Source of the DNA: CAWGGS01 sp046704745
Lineage (GTDB): Bacteria > Desulfobacterota > Desulfobulbia > Desulfobulbales > Desulfocapsaceae
NCBI GenBank assembly: GCA_046704745.1
Contig: JBJKRL010000133.1
Span: 1 to 64,000 of the forward strand
Length of the DNA stretch: 64,000 nt
Direction of reading: 5' to 3'
Shown here: piece after piece, positions 17,395 through 28,000 of the stretch
Position numbering within the stretch: position 1 is the first letter of the stretch
Layout: each line of letters opens with the position of its first letter
Notes under the pieces: generated by a model
What the model was told of the DNA's origin: nothing
Databases searched by the model: none
What the model saw: only the letters and a program-made list of their open reading frames with translations
Position numbers and translations under genes: made by a program

Positions 17395-19032
17395 CTAATC
17401 GGTTATAACCTTACGGCTCAACTTCCTCTCTTTCATCCGATACCGCACCCTTTGCCAGGTTATCTCTTGCGGGGCCTGGGGTTGGTTGTCCGGATTTTCA
17501 TGCTGGGAAGCTGGTGAAGGAGAGACAACCTCGGATGTATCGAGAAACACCTGCTCCCCCCAAAGGTATTCAATGCCAAGAAGCGCTCCCTTTATGTAAT
17601 CCTGAACCAAAGGTCGCCCCTCAAAGAGATGGTCGAGATGAAGAGAATTGTCTTCATTTACCTTTATGCGGATGGAAGGGGGATGATAGAGGGAATCGAG
17701 GATCATCTTTTTATATTCTTCCGCCTTCCTGCTTTTGACATAATACTGCCAGGTCATTCGCTCCTTATTGAGTCGTTTTCCGGCGACAAAAAGCTTGTGC
17801 CGATCGACAAAATCCTGATCGACGAAGGAATTGATAAACATTGAGTCGGTAAGATTCTCCCGTATCGAAAAAATAAAATCGCGTCCCTTTTCAATATTGG
17901 TATCAAATTTTCTGCGGGAGACTTGATCTTTTTCCATGGTAAAATCCAGCGAAACCCGCCCCTTGTTTGCCATTTCTTCAAGATAGGAAAAAAGCCGCAT
18001 GCCCAAGGCGTAAGGGTTGAGGCCGACGCGTGGCATGGAGGTCACTTTGGCATTGACCAGGGCAAAATCCACCTCGTGGCCGCGAATCCGATCGTCTTGC
18101 AAAAAGAGTTCTTCATGCCAATAGCTTGCCCAGCCTTCGTTCATGATCTTGGTGCGTATCTGAGGTTGAAAATACAGGGATGTGGACCTTATTACCTCCA
18201 TCACCGTCAACATCCATTGGTTCTCTTCCCGGTTTAAAAATTCCGAGTTCTTCATCAGGAAATGGAAAAGGTCCATCTTCTCCTTTGATCTCTCCTGTTT
18301 TTTCGTCTTCTCATACAATGATTCGAACTCAGAATATCGGACCTTGATCTCTTCCAAGAAAAGGTACTCGCCGTCATCGTGATTTTTCCGTACAAAATCA
18401 TTATATCGTTCCACCTCTTTTATATATTCGACTATGGAGGCTTTTTTCTCGCTCTGAAGGAAGATATCAAAATAGTAATCCAATTTGGTCGGAATTCTCT
18501 TCTCCTTTGATGGAGAGAGTTGTGCCAATTCGTTGAAATAACCGACAAGATTATCGATTGACCGGGAAAACTCTATGACATAATCGAGCCAACGTCCTTT
18601 TTCCGACCGAAGTTTGGCAATCAGCCTTTTGTCTGAAAGCGCTCGACTGGCAAAATCAAAATCCCAGGTATGGCGGAAGAAAAGATTATTCTGAAAAAAA
18701 TCGATATGACCGATCACATGATAAAAAATCATTACGTTCAACCAGTCGGGATTATTATCATTATAGAAAGAAATAGCCGGCCGTGTATTAATTACCGTCT
18801 CATAGGGATTGGATGGATACAGCTCGTATCTGCCGCGTTCTCTGAGAACCTCCACATCCTGTACCCAGTAATCATACAGAGTCGGAATCATGACTTTGGG
18901 GGAAAGTTCAAGCAGATCACGGTTGGTGACGATATATTCGAGGCTCTCATCCAGGAAGCTCAGGCCGGCATCCTTTGCCCGCTCCTTGCATCCTTCCATG
19001 ATTCTCTTTGCATGCTGGCTGATCAATTCCAT
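17395..19032 (-). CDS. SpoVR family protein
   Basis: A 545-residue SpoVR/YcgB family protein. Seen: the N-terminal YPSNPYETVINTRPAIS region, IFYHVIGHIDFFQNN, and the family block MNEGWASYWHEEL near residue 310, whose His/Glu residues suggest a metal site. SpoVR is needed for cortex formation in Bacillus, but in Gram-negative bacteria its role is unclear and it commonly travels with PrkA and DUF444 genes, as here. The last 50 residues are low-complexity and basic. Cytoplasmic. Confidence 0.92.
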   Translation of the reverse strand: MELISQHAKRIMEGCKERAKDAGLSFLDESLEYIVTNRDLLELSPKVMIPTLYDYWVQDVEVLRERGRYELYPSNPYETVINTRPAISFYNDNNPDWLNVMIFYHVIGHIDFFQNNLFFRHTWDFDFASRALSDKRLIAKLRSEKGRWLDYVIEFSRSIDNLVGYFNELAQLSPSKEKRIPTKLDYYFDIFLQSEKKASIVEYIKEVERYNDFVRKNHDDGEYLFLEEIKVRYSEFESLYEKTKKQERSKEKMDLFHFLMKNSEFLNREENQWMLTVMEVIRSTSLYFQPQIRTKIMNEGWASYWHEELFLQDDRIRGHEVDFALVNAKVTSMPRVGLNPYALGMRLFSYLEEMANKGRVSLDFTMEKDQVSRRKFDTNIEKGRDFIFSIRENLTDSMFINSFVDQDFVDRHKLFVAGKRLNKERMTWQYYVKSRKAEEYKKMILDSLYHPPSIRIKVNEDNSLHLDHLFEGRPLVQDYIKGALLGIEYLWGEQVFLDTSEVVSPSPASQHENPDNQPQAPQEITWQRVRYRMKERKLSRKVITD

Positions 19033-19085
19033 TTAAACACGGACCTCCGTAGATGGGGCAATAACCTTCGAGATTGTCAGAAAAT

Positions 19086-20477
19086 TTATGATATCAGGTT
19101 CTTGATCCCCTCGATCAGGCGCCCCTCGTCGCTGTCTTTGGACATCACATCCATACGCAGCAGTTGTTTCTTTGACTCCAGCAGGCCTGAGCCCTTGATA
19201 TACTTTTCCACCTCGCTGCCGCCACTGATGCCGTATCCGTTTTCTGCAACGGTTATGCCCACCCTGCTGGCGTAGGAGAGTATTTTTTCAAGCTCCGGCA
19301 GCGTCTCCTTGCCGCTGGTATCCCAATCGTCGCCATCCGTTCCGTGAAAGACGTAGATATTGTAATCCCGATCAAGACTTTCCTCCTCGACAATCTGGTT
19401 GACCAGCCTATAAGCAGAGGCCACCTGCGTGCCGCCGGCAACACGCAGATTGTAATAGGTATGAAAATCATCGACCTCCTTGGCCTCGGTATCATGCAGG
19501 ATGAACCTGGACTTGACCTGTTTTTCGTACTGGTAGGTGAGCCAGGAATAAATGAGAACATGCTGGGCCACCACCAACTCTGTCGGCTTTCCGCTCATTG
19601 AGCCGGAATAGTCACGAACGAAAAAAACCACGGCCTGTGATTCAAAATCCTTCTCTTTGGAGAGGATTCGATAGACCCTATCCTCAGGTGATATCATCAA
19701 ATTGTGGGAATCAATTTGCTCCTCCTGCCGGATACGACCCAGGCCGATATTGGTCTGAATAATACGCCGCAGGGTGGCCTTTTTGTCCAACACCTGGCCA
19801 AAACCCCGATTCTTATCGGTGAGATCGTAGGTATATTTGGTAAACGATTTCTTTTTTCCCTTATCTCGCAGGTTTGGTAGCTGAAACTGTTCGGTGAGGA
19901 TGCGTCCCATCTCGTAGGCATCGGATTCTATTTCGTGCCCTTCACCGCCACCCTGCCCGGCTCCCCCCTGACCTTGCTGCTGCTCCCTGACCGGTTGCTC
20001 GCCGATAACCTCGCCTTCCTCGCCTTCCCCTGAGCCGCCATCTCCTCCTTCTTCACCTTCTCCGCCCTCGCCCTCCTCGCCAGTCCGGATCTGATCATGT
20101 AACAGCTTTTCTTCAACGGTGGTCGGCACAACCACCACTTTATCAGTCCCGTTTCTCCCGGGCTTGATCATCTTTCCCACCCGGATTTTGCGGGGAAAGC
20201 CGTCCTCTTCCCGCTGTCTGTCCCGCTCCAGCAGATCATTAATGGAATGGGCGGGCGATAAGGAGGAAACAGCAGGGCGAAGAGGAAGCTCCTGGAGCAT
20301 GGCCTGGTCATTGAAAAGATACATACTGTCAGGCGCCGTACGGATATTTGGACAGAAATGCTCCAGGGTACTCTTTCGTGCGGCCAGATTCAGTTCATAT
20401 CTGATGATCCGCTCCTGCTCCGGCGTTAATCCCTCTTTCTTCAATCTCTCATAGATGGCCTGCATTGTTTCCATCAT
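19086..20477 (-). CDS. DUF444 (YeaH) family VWA-like protein
   Basis: A 463-residue YeaH/YhbH homologue. The C-terminal half is a von Willebrand A-like domain with the metal site VRDYSGSMSGKP near residue 290 and AGGTQVASA for the second metal loop. The middle (about 135-185) is an extreme Gly/Glu-rich linker. YeaH is the usual partner of the PrkA/YeaG kinase and is encoded immediately after the first PrkA gene here. It is thought to act in the same starvation/stress pathway; the biochemical role is unknown. Confidence 0.92.
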   Translation of the reverse strand: MMETMQAIYERLKKEGLTPEQERIIRYELNLAARKSTLEHFCPNIRTAPDSMYLFNDQAMLQELPLRPAVSSLSPAHSINDLLERDRQREEDGFPRKIRVGKMIKPGRNGTDKVVVVPTTVEEKLLHDQIRTGEEGEGGEGEEGGDGGSGEGEEGEVIGEQPVREQQQGQGGAGQGGGEGHEIESDAYEMGRILTEQFQLPNLRDKGKKKSFTKYTYDLTDKNRGFGQVLDKKATLRRIIQTNIGLGRIRQEEQIDSHNLMISPEDRVYRILSKEKDFESQAVVFFVRDYSGSMSGKPTELVVAQHVLIYSWLTYQYEKQVKSRFILHDTEAKEVDDFHTYYNLRVAGGTQVASAYRLVNQIVEEESLDRDYNIYVFHGTDGDDWDTSGKETLPELEKILSYASRVGITVAENGYGISGGSEVEKYIKGSGLLESKKQLLRMDVMSKDSDEGRLIEGIKNLIS

Positions 20478-20539
20478 AGTGACTTCTCGTGGGTTGTGGA
20501 TTTATTTCCTGGAGAGAGCCCATTAACCTCTTCCATTTT

Positions 20540-22600
20540 CTAAGTTTCATCCACCTGGGTGCAGAAATATTCAATGGTCTTCTGGGCGCAGGTCGTACAA
20601 TACCCAAGTTTGTTGAGCATGGTCTCGATCATCCGGTCATAAAGTTTCTGATTTTCCTCGTTGGTTCGATTTGCCAATGCCCCAATGAGACTGCCGGCAC
20701 CTGCGATATCGGATTTCAGACGGACATCGGTGACCGCCTTGACCAATTCCAGATTATCCATGAAATCATAGTCAGGGTCTACCGACATCTTCTGCCCGTA
20801 GATCTTGCGGATCGAGGTCCTGAACGACTCTTTCTGTTCCCGGGTTTTCAGCCCCAGGCGGTCCTCGATGGAATCAATATAGCGCTCGTCGATTTTCAAG
20901 GCCAAGAGCTCCCCCGTCTGCGGATTTTTATATTTCCACATCTTGTCGGCACCGAGATTTTCCGCATCAATGCCGATGATCATATTGACGTAGTTCATCA
21001 CATCCTTGCGGATGGCCAGAGGCTCATCCATGTAGGCGTTGAACATCTCGGTCATGATCCTTTCCCGGTAGAGCCCACGGGAGGTCCTTAGATCATCGAG
21101 AAACTTCGCCCGATCATTGGCCTCGGGAACATAATCGAGAATAACGCGCTCCAAAGCCCTGAAGACATCATAGGCAAACATGCACTTGCCCTCGTTGGTT
21201 CCGGAGTTTTCCAGCATCAACTGCATGGAACGTCCCAGATTTCTCTGTCCGAGCCCTTTCTGACCGAAACGTTTCGTGATATCGGGATCCTGATTCAGGG
21301 TATCGATTACCTCGGAAAGGGTCTTGATGCTTTTTTCTCCCGCCACTTCTCCGGCGGCAAGCTTCATGGTCTCAATGGAGGTCAGCTTTTCAGAACGAGG
21401 CAGGCGGGTAAGTACTGCCGCCACCGATGACGCATAATTCAGGTTCGGATCCTGATGCATAACATCGCCTGTCAGGGTCGTTTTGGCCTCGTTGCCGATC
21501 GCATACGACGTCAATTGCTTCTGCAGCTTATAGTTGGTGTTGTGCGACACATAGCAGATACGGCAACGATCGATGATCGGGGCCTCTTCCTTTTCCGCCA
21601 GGAAACGATTGAACTCGGAATTGTTACTGGTGGCCACGATCAGTGTATCGATGGGCCACTTATAGCCGTCTATCTCGATGGTTCGATTCTGGATTATCCC
21701 GAGATAAACCTGAACGAGATCTTTCTTGTTTTTATAGATCTCATCGCTGAAATGGATGCCGCCGCCGGCTACCCTCGCCAATGCTCCCCGGCGGAGATCG
21801 AATCGATACGGGTTATTGGTATCGCTGATGTGCAACAGTCGTTGGATGGACTCCTCTCCCAGCAGGTCGACTGCCGAAGAGGTGATCTTGTCCTTGGCCG
21901 GATATTTCCCGGTCACTGTGCCCAGACTCTCGGTAAGAGGAACGGGAACGATTTCAATAAATTTCATCATCTCTTCCAGATTACCGTCTGTGAACTTCCT
22001 GATGTCATTCCATATATAGGCGGAACACGCTCCCAGCGGCCGATAATTTTCATACCATTTCTCGACATTTTTATCGGAGAGACGATAGCGTCTGATCAGA
22101 TATTCTCTGGAGGCCTTGTAATCCTCATGGGTGTTCATGGCCAGAATCATGGGATCTTCATACGTCTGGGATTCCGCCGATTTTATGTGCCCGTAACTGC
22201 CTATTTTATCAAGATCGATAAAACGGAACGTATATTTTCGATTCTCCGGCTGGGAGAGGAAATTTCTATACATCGAACAGAGATACTCGACCAGGAAGGT
22301 CTTGCCGTTCCCTGGCTCTCCAACCAGGACAAAGGCCATCTCTTTTGAAGAACCTCCCTCGGAGGCATCTTTTATAAACGATACAAAAGAGTTGATTTCG
22401 TCATACATTCCGACGATATGTTTTTTACCTTCCCTGAATATCTTAAAGTCAAAGGTGTTTTTACCATTGACCATCACTTTGTCGATATCCTTTTCCAGGA
22501 TCATTCTGGTGACGCCCTGGAATGCATTTTCAAAGGTTCTCTCCCCCTTTTTCACAGCCGCAATATGTTGATGAAGTGTTGAGTTTTTGCCTTGTGCCAT
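20540..22600 (-). CDS. prkA: PrkA/YeaG-family AAA serine protein kinase, first paralogue
   Basis: About 686 residues. A PrkA AAA domain comes first (Walker A LVGEPGNGKTFLVEY; HFSDEIYKNKKDLVQ and TLIVATSNNSEFN follow), then the PrkA C-terminal domain. The open frame extends some 68 codons upstream, but GGAGGAGGG directly precedes the tandem ATGs at 22603/22600, so the start is placed there. It heads the four-gene block with DUF444, SpoVR and a second PrkA. Divergent to a YheO/DauR-like regulator that may control it. Confidence 0.93.
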   Translation of the reverse strand: MAQGKNSTLHQHIAAVKKGERTFENAFQGVTRMILEKDIDKVMVNGKNTFDFKIFREGKKHIVGMYDEINSFVSFIKDASEGGSSKEMAFVLVGEPGNGKTFLVEYLCSMYRNFLSQPENRKYTFRFIDLDKIGSYGHIKSAESQTYEDPMILAMNTHEDYKASREYLIRRYRLSDKNVEKWYENYRPLGACSAYIWNDIRKFTDGNLEEMMKFIEIVPVPLTESLGTVTGKYPAKDKITSSAVDLLGEESIQRLLHISDTNNPYRFDLRRGALARVAGGGIHFSDEIYKNKKDLVQVYLGIIQNRTIEIDGYKWPIDTLIVATSNNSEFNRFLAEKEEAPIIDRCRICYVSHNTNYKLQKQLTSYAIGNEAKTTLTGDVMHQDPNLNYASSVAAVLTRLPRSEKLTSIETMKLAAGEVAGEKSIKTLSEVIDTLNQDPDITKRFGQKGLGQRNLGRSMQLMLENSGTNEGKCMFAYDVFRALERVILDYVPEANDRAKFLDDLRTSRGLYRERIMTEMFNAYMDEPLAIRKDVMNYVNMIIGIDAENLGADKMWKYKNPQTGELLALKIDERYIDSIEDRLGLKTREQKESFRTSIRKIYGQKMSVDPDYDFMDNLELVKAVTDVRLKSDIAGAGSLIGALANRTNEENQKLYDRMIETMLNKLGYCTTCAQKTIEYFCTQVDET

Positions 22601-22865
22601 CATGCCCTCCTCCAGAAGGTAATGTTGAGGTTCTTCATCCTTTTTATTTATTATCGTCACAATTATATGCCAAATGCAAGAGTCGATTACCTTTTTATAA
22701 CAACTATTTTTCCATGTCTTTCGTGCAAGAACAACCGTTTCTTTCAAATTCAGCCGAACAATCCAGACAATGAATTTTACTTTCGCAACAAAATTTGTTG
22801 ACATTCAATCTGAGTCTTGCGATCTTTTTATTAAAGATAAATTGCCTTAGAGATAATGCCAGGCA

Positions 22866-22883
22866 GTACATGTGATTTTGTAC
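22866..22883. promoter_or_regulatory. Palindrome GTACA-N8-TGTAC before the regulator gene
   Basis: A perfect 5-base inverted repeat with 8 bases between arms, ending 2 bases before the preferred start codon of the divergent regulator. Position and symmetry fit an autoregulatory operator. It is short enough to be chance. Confidence 0.35.
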
Positions 22884-22885
22884 CT

Positions 22886-23539
22886 ATGGACACAAACATT
22901 TTCACAACGCTCAGACAGACGGCTGACGCCATCATTGCAACGTTCGGTCCGAACTGCGAGGTTGCCGTATTCGACTTGGCAAATCTCAAAAAGTCGCTCT
23001 GCTATCTCAACGGAAATATTACCGGACGAAAAATCGGAGCACCTGCAACCGATGTCTTGATAGGGGAACTGCAAAAGCAGGGCAAAGATATTCGGGATAT
23101 GTATAATTACAAGTCGACAACCCGAAACGGACGCTCTCTAAAAACCAGCACCATATTCATCCGCGACTCTGCCGACAGGCTGATTGCCGCCTTATCCATA
23201 AACTTCGACACCACAGATATCTTCAATGCTATCCACTCTCTTGCGCCACTTCTCCATACCGGAGATGCAAACGATCATAAAAGCAAGAGAGCCTTTACCG
23301 GCACAGCTCCTCAAACCGTCGAGGTCCTTTTTGATCAGGCTGTACTGGAAATGGGTAAACAACCGGCCAGCATGTCAACAAAAGAAAAGATAATGCTTAC
23401 CGAACTGCTCGACGGGAACGGAGCCTTCCGGCTTAAGGGAGCAGTTGAACAAATCGCAATGATGTGCGGTGTATCAAGGTACACAATTTATGCATATTTG
23501 AGAAAAATCCGAACCGGAAAGGCCTTCAATCAAATCTAA
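22886..23539 (+). CDS. YheO/DauR-like transcriptional regulator (PAS plus HTH)
   Basis: About 217 residues. The N-terminal half resembles the YheO-like PAS domain (CEVAVFDLANLKKSLCYLNGNITGRKIGAPATD region), and the C-terminal 60 residues are a DauR-type helix-turn-helix (LKGAVEQIAMMCGVSRYTIYAYLRKIR). Family members bind small ligands and regulate divergent genes. Neither the ATG at 22886 nor the one at 22856 has a good ribosome site; the later one is preferred because the domain begins soon after. It is divergent to the prkA block and 28 bases before the yihY gene, so both are candidate targets. Confidence 0.85.
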   Translation: MDTNIFTTLRQTADAIIATFGPNCEVAVFDLANLKKSLCYLNGNITGRKIGAPATDVLIGELQKQGKDIRDMYNYKSTTRNGRSLKTSTIFIRDSADRLIAALSINFDTTDIFNAIHSLAPLLHTGDANDHKSKRAFTGTAPQTVEVLFDQAVLEMGKQPASMSTKEKIMLTELLDGNGAFRLKGAVEQIAMMCGVSRYTIYAYLRKIRTGKAFNQI

Positions 23540-23567
23540 CCAGCACTTCTAATGATGTGATTATCCA

Positions 23568-24998
23568 ATGGAAATTTCAAAGAAATCACAAATAGTCAGT
23601 CCCTCCAGGTTAGGATCCTGGGCGGATGGACGCCTAAGCAATCCTTCGCCTCTGAAAAAGGCCGTACATCTGTTGGTGCGAGTTATTCTCATTACCGCTC
23701 ACGAATTTAAACGCAATGCTCTCTCGCTTCGTGCCGGCGCCCTGACCTACTCCGTTCTGCTGGCCCTAGTCCCGATTCTTGCCATCAGCACCGCAGTGGT
23801 CAAAGGTCTTGGAGGAGGGGATCAATTACACCGGGTCGCTTATTCCTATATCGATTCTCTGGAAGAGAACAACAACCCGCCCCTTGGTGCTTCTTCCAGT
23901 GAGGTTTCTCAAACAAAAACCGGATCTTCGGACCAAGGGGAAAACCTGACAGCCCATCTTCGTTCCGCTGTCGATAAGCTCTTTAATTATGTCGATAAGA
24001 CTAATTTCGCAACCTTGGGTTCTTTCGGTGTCATCGGCATTCTGTTAAGCGCCCTGTTGGTGCTAGGCTACATCGAAGAGGCCATGAATGCCATCTGGAG
24101 GGTTACTGCAGGAAGATCGCCGTTACGAAGGATTACGGATTATATGACTTTGCTCATCATCATGCCCTTCTCTATCAATGTGGCCTTTGCTGCCAGTGCT
24201 TTTCTTAAAAATCCCGCCCTGGCGTCCAAAGTGGATGCCGTTCTTCCTTTCGTTTGGCTCCAGACGCTTCTTTTAAAAGCGGCACCCATTCTAATAATTG
24301 CTCTAACCTTTTATATAATTTATATTTTTTTCCCAAACACAAAGGTTAAAACACTTCCCGCCCTTCTCGGCTCCCTGCTGGCGGCCATCCTGTGGTTCGG
24401 CGTCCAGAATATCTATATTACCCTCCAAGTCGGGGTCTCGAAATACAACGCCATCTACGGTTCTTTTGCCACTCTCCCTCTTTTTCTCATCTGGATATAC
24501 CTTGGTTGGTTGTTCATCCTTTCCGGTGCCCAGGTAGCCTTTGCCTGTCAACACATCAAGACATTCCGTCTGATCCCGCAGACTCCGGTCCCTTCGGTTA
24601 GACTCTCCGCCGCCTTCGATATTATGGATATGGTCTACCTTGCTTTTTCCCAAAAACAGTCTTTAACAGAAGACAACCTGACTGAAAAGCTTGCCCCGTA
24701 TTCTCCAACCATCCTCTCTGATGTTCTCGAATTGCTGAAATCCGGCGGCCTTATCCATATTTCCCAAACCGACGAGCGACTGCTGCCAGCCTCATCTTCA
24801 GAACACTATAAAGGAAAAGAAGTTATTGAATTACTCCTTGGCACAGAAGTTCCCAATACCGACGGAGGTATCCGAAGTCTTAAAGTGGTGGAAAGTGCGG
24901 CACAGGCCAACCTGAACCTCCATGGTTTGCTTGATGCCAGTCCACAAGATTTACTGGAAGATGGGCGGGAGACTCAGGAGTCGGACTCAGCTACGTAA
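23568..24998 (+). CDS. YihY/UPF0761 family inner-membrane protein
   Basis: A 476-residue membrane protein of the YihY/virulence factor BrkB family (formerly mis-named RNase BN). About six hydrophobic segments lie between residues 50 and 340, with the family motifs AGALTYSVLLALVPILA at the start, and RVTAGRSPLRRITDYM and GVSKYNAIYGSFATLPLF later. The last 120 residues are a soluble tail with a winged-helix look (TEDNLTEKLAPYSPTILSDVLELLKSGGLI). The function of the family is not settled. It follows the regulator gene closely and converges on purL, with 4 bases between. Confidence 0.9.
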   Translation: MEISKKSQIVSPSRLGSWADGRLSNPSPLKKAVHLLVRVILITAHEFKRNALSLRAGALTYSVLLALVPILAISTAVVKGLGGGDQLHRVAYSYIDSLEENNNPPLGASSSEVSQTKTGSSDQGENLTAHLRSAVDKLFNYVDKTNFATLGSFGVIGILLSALLVLGYIEEAMNAIWRVTAGRSPLRRITDYMTLLIIMPFSINVAFAASAFLKNPALASKVDAVLPFVWLQTLLLKAAPILIIALTFYIIYIFFPNTKVKTLPALLGSLLAAILWFGVQNIYITLQVGVSKYNAIYGSFATLPLFLIWIYLGWLFILSGAQVAFACQHIKTFRLIPQTPVPSVRLSAAFDIMDMVYLAFSQKQSLTEDNLTEKLAPYSPTILSDVLELLKSGGLIHISQTDERLLPASSSEHYKGKEVIELLLGTEVPNTDGGIRSLKVVESAAQANLNLHGLLDASPQDLLEDGRETQESDSAT

Positions 24999-25002
24999 GA
25001 GA

Positions 25003-28000
25003 TCACGTGTTGGTGCACCAGTCATACGCATTCTGGAACATCTTCAACCAGGGACTAACCAGCATCCTTTTCATCTCCCTCGGAAGATAGTGTGCCTGCC
25101 ATGGAAGAAAGGTTCTCTCCGGATGCGGCATCATGGCTAAATGACGCCCGTCTGGAGAACAGAGTCCCGCCATGCCTCCAGGCGATCCATTGGGATTAAA
25201 AGGATATGCTTCCGTAGGTTGTGAATCGTCATCGACAAAGACAACGGGAATCATATTCCCCGCCTGGACCTTTACCTGCACCGACGGGTCAGGGAAGTGC
25301 AACCGGCCCTCACCATGATCAATATGTATGCCAAAGACCATTTCTTCCATACCTTTTAACATAATGGCATTGGATTTGAGGATCTTGACAATAGACCAGC
25401 GCGACTCGAACCGCTCCGAGAGGTTGCGGATAAAACGCGGCTGACTTTCCGGACCAATCCCCTGCCACGGAACCCAACCAAGAAGCCCAAAAAGTTGACA
25501 GCCATTACAGATGCCCAGGGTAAAGGTATCGGAACGGTTGTAAAACCTGTCAAACATGGATTTCAATCTGTCATTGAACAGAATAGTTGCCGCCCACCCC
25601 TTCGCCGATTCGGGTACATCGGCGTAAGAAAATCCGCCGACAGCCGCCAATCCTCGAAACTGATCCAGCGTGACCCGGCCTTCCAGAAGATCGGTCATGC
25701 ATATATCCCATGGATCAAAGCCGGCATAGTAAAAGGCTGAGCTCATTTCCCTATCGGAATTCGATCCTTCATCCCTCAAGATCGCAACTTTTGGTTTTTC
25801 AGTCTTTTTCAGCAAACCAATGGGTGTGGCCTTTGGATCAAAGGGGATGTTATAGGTCGGACCTGAACGGTGCGCTATATTTCTCTTTTCCTCAGCGGCG
25901 CATTCGGGATTCATCTGCAGCCTTTCCAGCTGGTAGCTGGTCTCTTCCCACCACTGCCGCAGTGTTTCCATGTCTTCATCAAGGACAATCGAATCGTCAT
26001 AGACCACTCGAATGCATTTTTCTTTTGTGGTTTTACCGATTTCCAGGTACGGAATACCTGCCAGTTCCAGGATGGTCTTTACCTCCTCACACATGTCCTC
26101 CCGACATTCGAGAACCAAACCAAGCTCTTCGGAAAAAAGTACAGCCAGGGCAGAATCCCAGCCCTGCATCGATACGTTGATACCGCAATTACCGCTGAAG
26201 GCCATCTCCAGTAATGTGACGATCAAGCCGCCGTCACTCCTGTCGTGGCCTGCCAGGATCAGTCCCTTGCCAATACATTCCTGAACAGCAACAAAAGCGC
26301 GTTTAATCAATTCCGGATTATCCATATCCGGACATTCATCTCCCAATTTTCCTAGGATCTGGGCAAGGGCCGTGCCCCCTAATCGATTTTTTTCATCACT
26401 GAAATCAAGGAACAGGAGTATGGAGCCCGGCTCTTTGATATCCGGTGTTATAACTTTCGTGATATCTGGGACCGCTGCATACGCCGATATCACCAGCTCA
26501 CGTGGTGATTTAACCGTCCTGCCTTCGACCTTGGTGGCCATTGAGAGGCTGTCCTTGCCTCCGTCAACAGCTATCCCGATGGCTATCATGGAATCCCGCA
26601 TTGCCTGAGCTGCATCATAGATGGCCGCACCTTCACCAGGAAGTTTCGGAGCCCACATCCAGTTGGCCGAGCATTTGACTTGTCGCAGATCCTCGACCTT
26701 GGCCCAGACCAGGTTGGTCAGCGCCTCACCCACAGCCATTCTCGCTCCGGCAGCGGGGTTGACAAGCATCTTGATCGGTTGTTCCCCGACAGCCGTTGCC
26801 ACACCTGTTAATCCAAAATGCGATTGGGCAACTACCGCAACATCGGCAACCGTCAGCTGCAGAGGGCCGCAGCATTGTTGCTGCGCAATCAGACCCGTTA
26901 CCGCTCGATCTACTTTGTTGGTCAGAAAACGTTTTGATCCCACCGATACGAGTCGGAGGACATCATGGAGTGCATTGCGGACAGTCAGCTCTTCAGTTAA
27001 AACAAGCGGCGACAAAGTCGGGGCGACGTGGTGGTCGACAAAACTCTTACGAGGGATATTGCCGAGCAGTTCACGAAGTTCAAAATCAACCGGAATCGAC
27101 TGATCATTTCCATCCTGAACAATAAAACGCAAGTCACCGGTAACTTCGCCGAGCACTTCGCAGGCGATTTTTTCTCTTGCACAAATTTCTTTTAATTTTT
27201 CAATATATTCCGGGCGGATCAACAAACCGTTTCGTTCCTGATATTCGGCCACGTAGATCTCAAGGACCGACATGGTGGGATCCCCGACCCGGATGTTTCT
27301 GATCTCCAGCCGTCCGCCGGCCTTCTCCACCAATTCCTTTAACACATTGGCAGGACCACCTGCGCCTTGATCATGGATGACGTCGATGAGCGTCTTTCCG
27401 CCCATTTCATTGCAGGCCCGAATGACCCTGTTCATCTTCTGTTCCATCTCGGCATCACCGCGCTGGACGGCATTAAAATCGAGATCGGACGCATTCTCTC
27501 CCTGCAGCATACTGGATGCCGCACCGCCGCCAAACCCGACGCGATAGGCCGGTCCTCCCACCTGCACAATGAGCATCCCCTTTTCCGCTTGAGCCTTCTC
27601 GGTATGCAAACTGTCTATCTGTCCGATTCCTGCCGTAAACATGATCGGTTTCAAATATCCCCATCGCTCACCGTTTTCAAGCTGCATATCGAAGGATCGG
27701 GTAAATCCCTGAATCAAGGGTTCGCCGAATTTGTTTCCATAGTCCGACGCACCATTACTGGCCTCGATCTCAATTTCCAGGGCCGAGGCAAGATTATTTG
27801 GACAGGGGTACTGTTTCTCCCAACTCATTTCATAACCGGGAATATGCAAATTCCCAACGCAATACCCGGCAGTGCCAGCCATGACAAAAGCCCCCTTCCC
27901 TGTGGCCTGTACGTCGCGGATGCGCCCGCCGGTTCCCGTTTCAGCACCTGGAAAAGGCGCCACACCGGTAGGAAAATTATGTGTCTCCGCTGTCAGAAGA

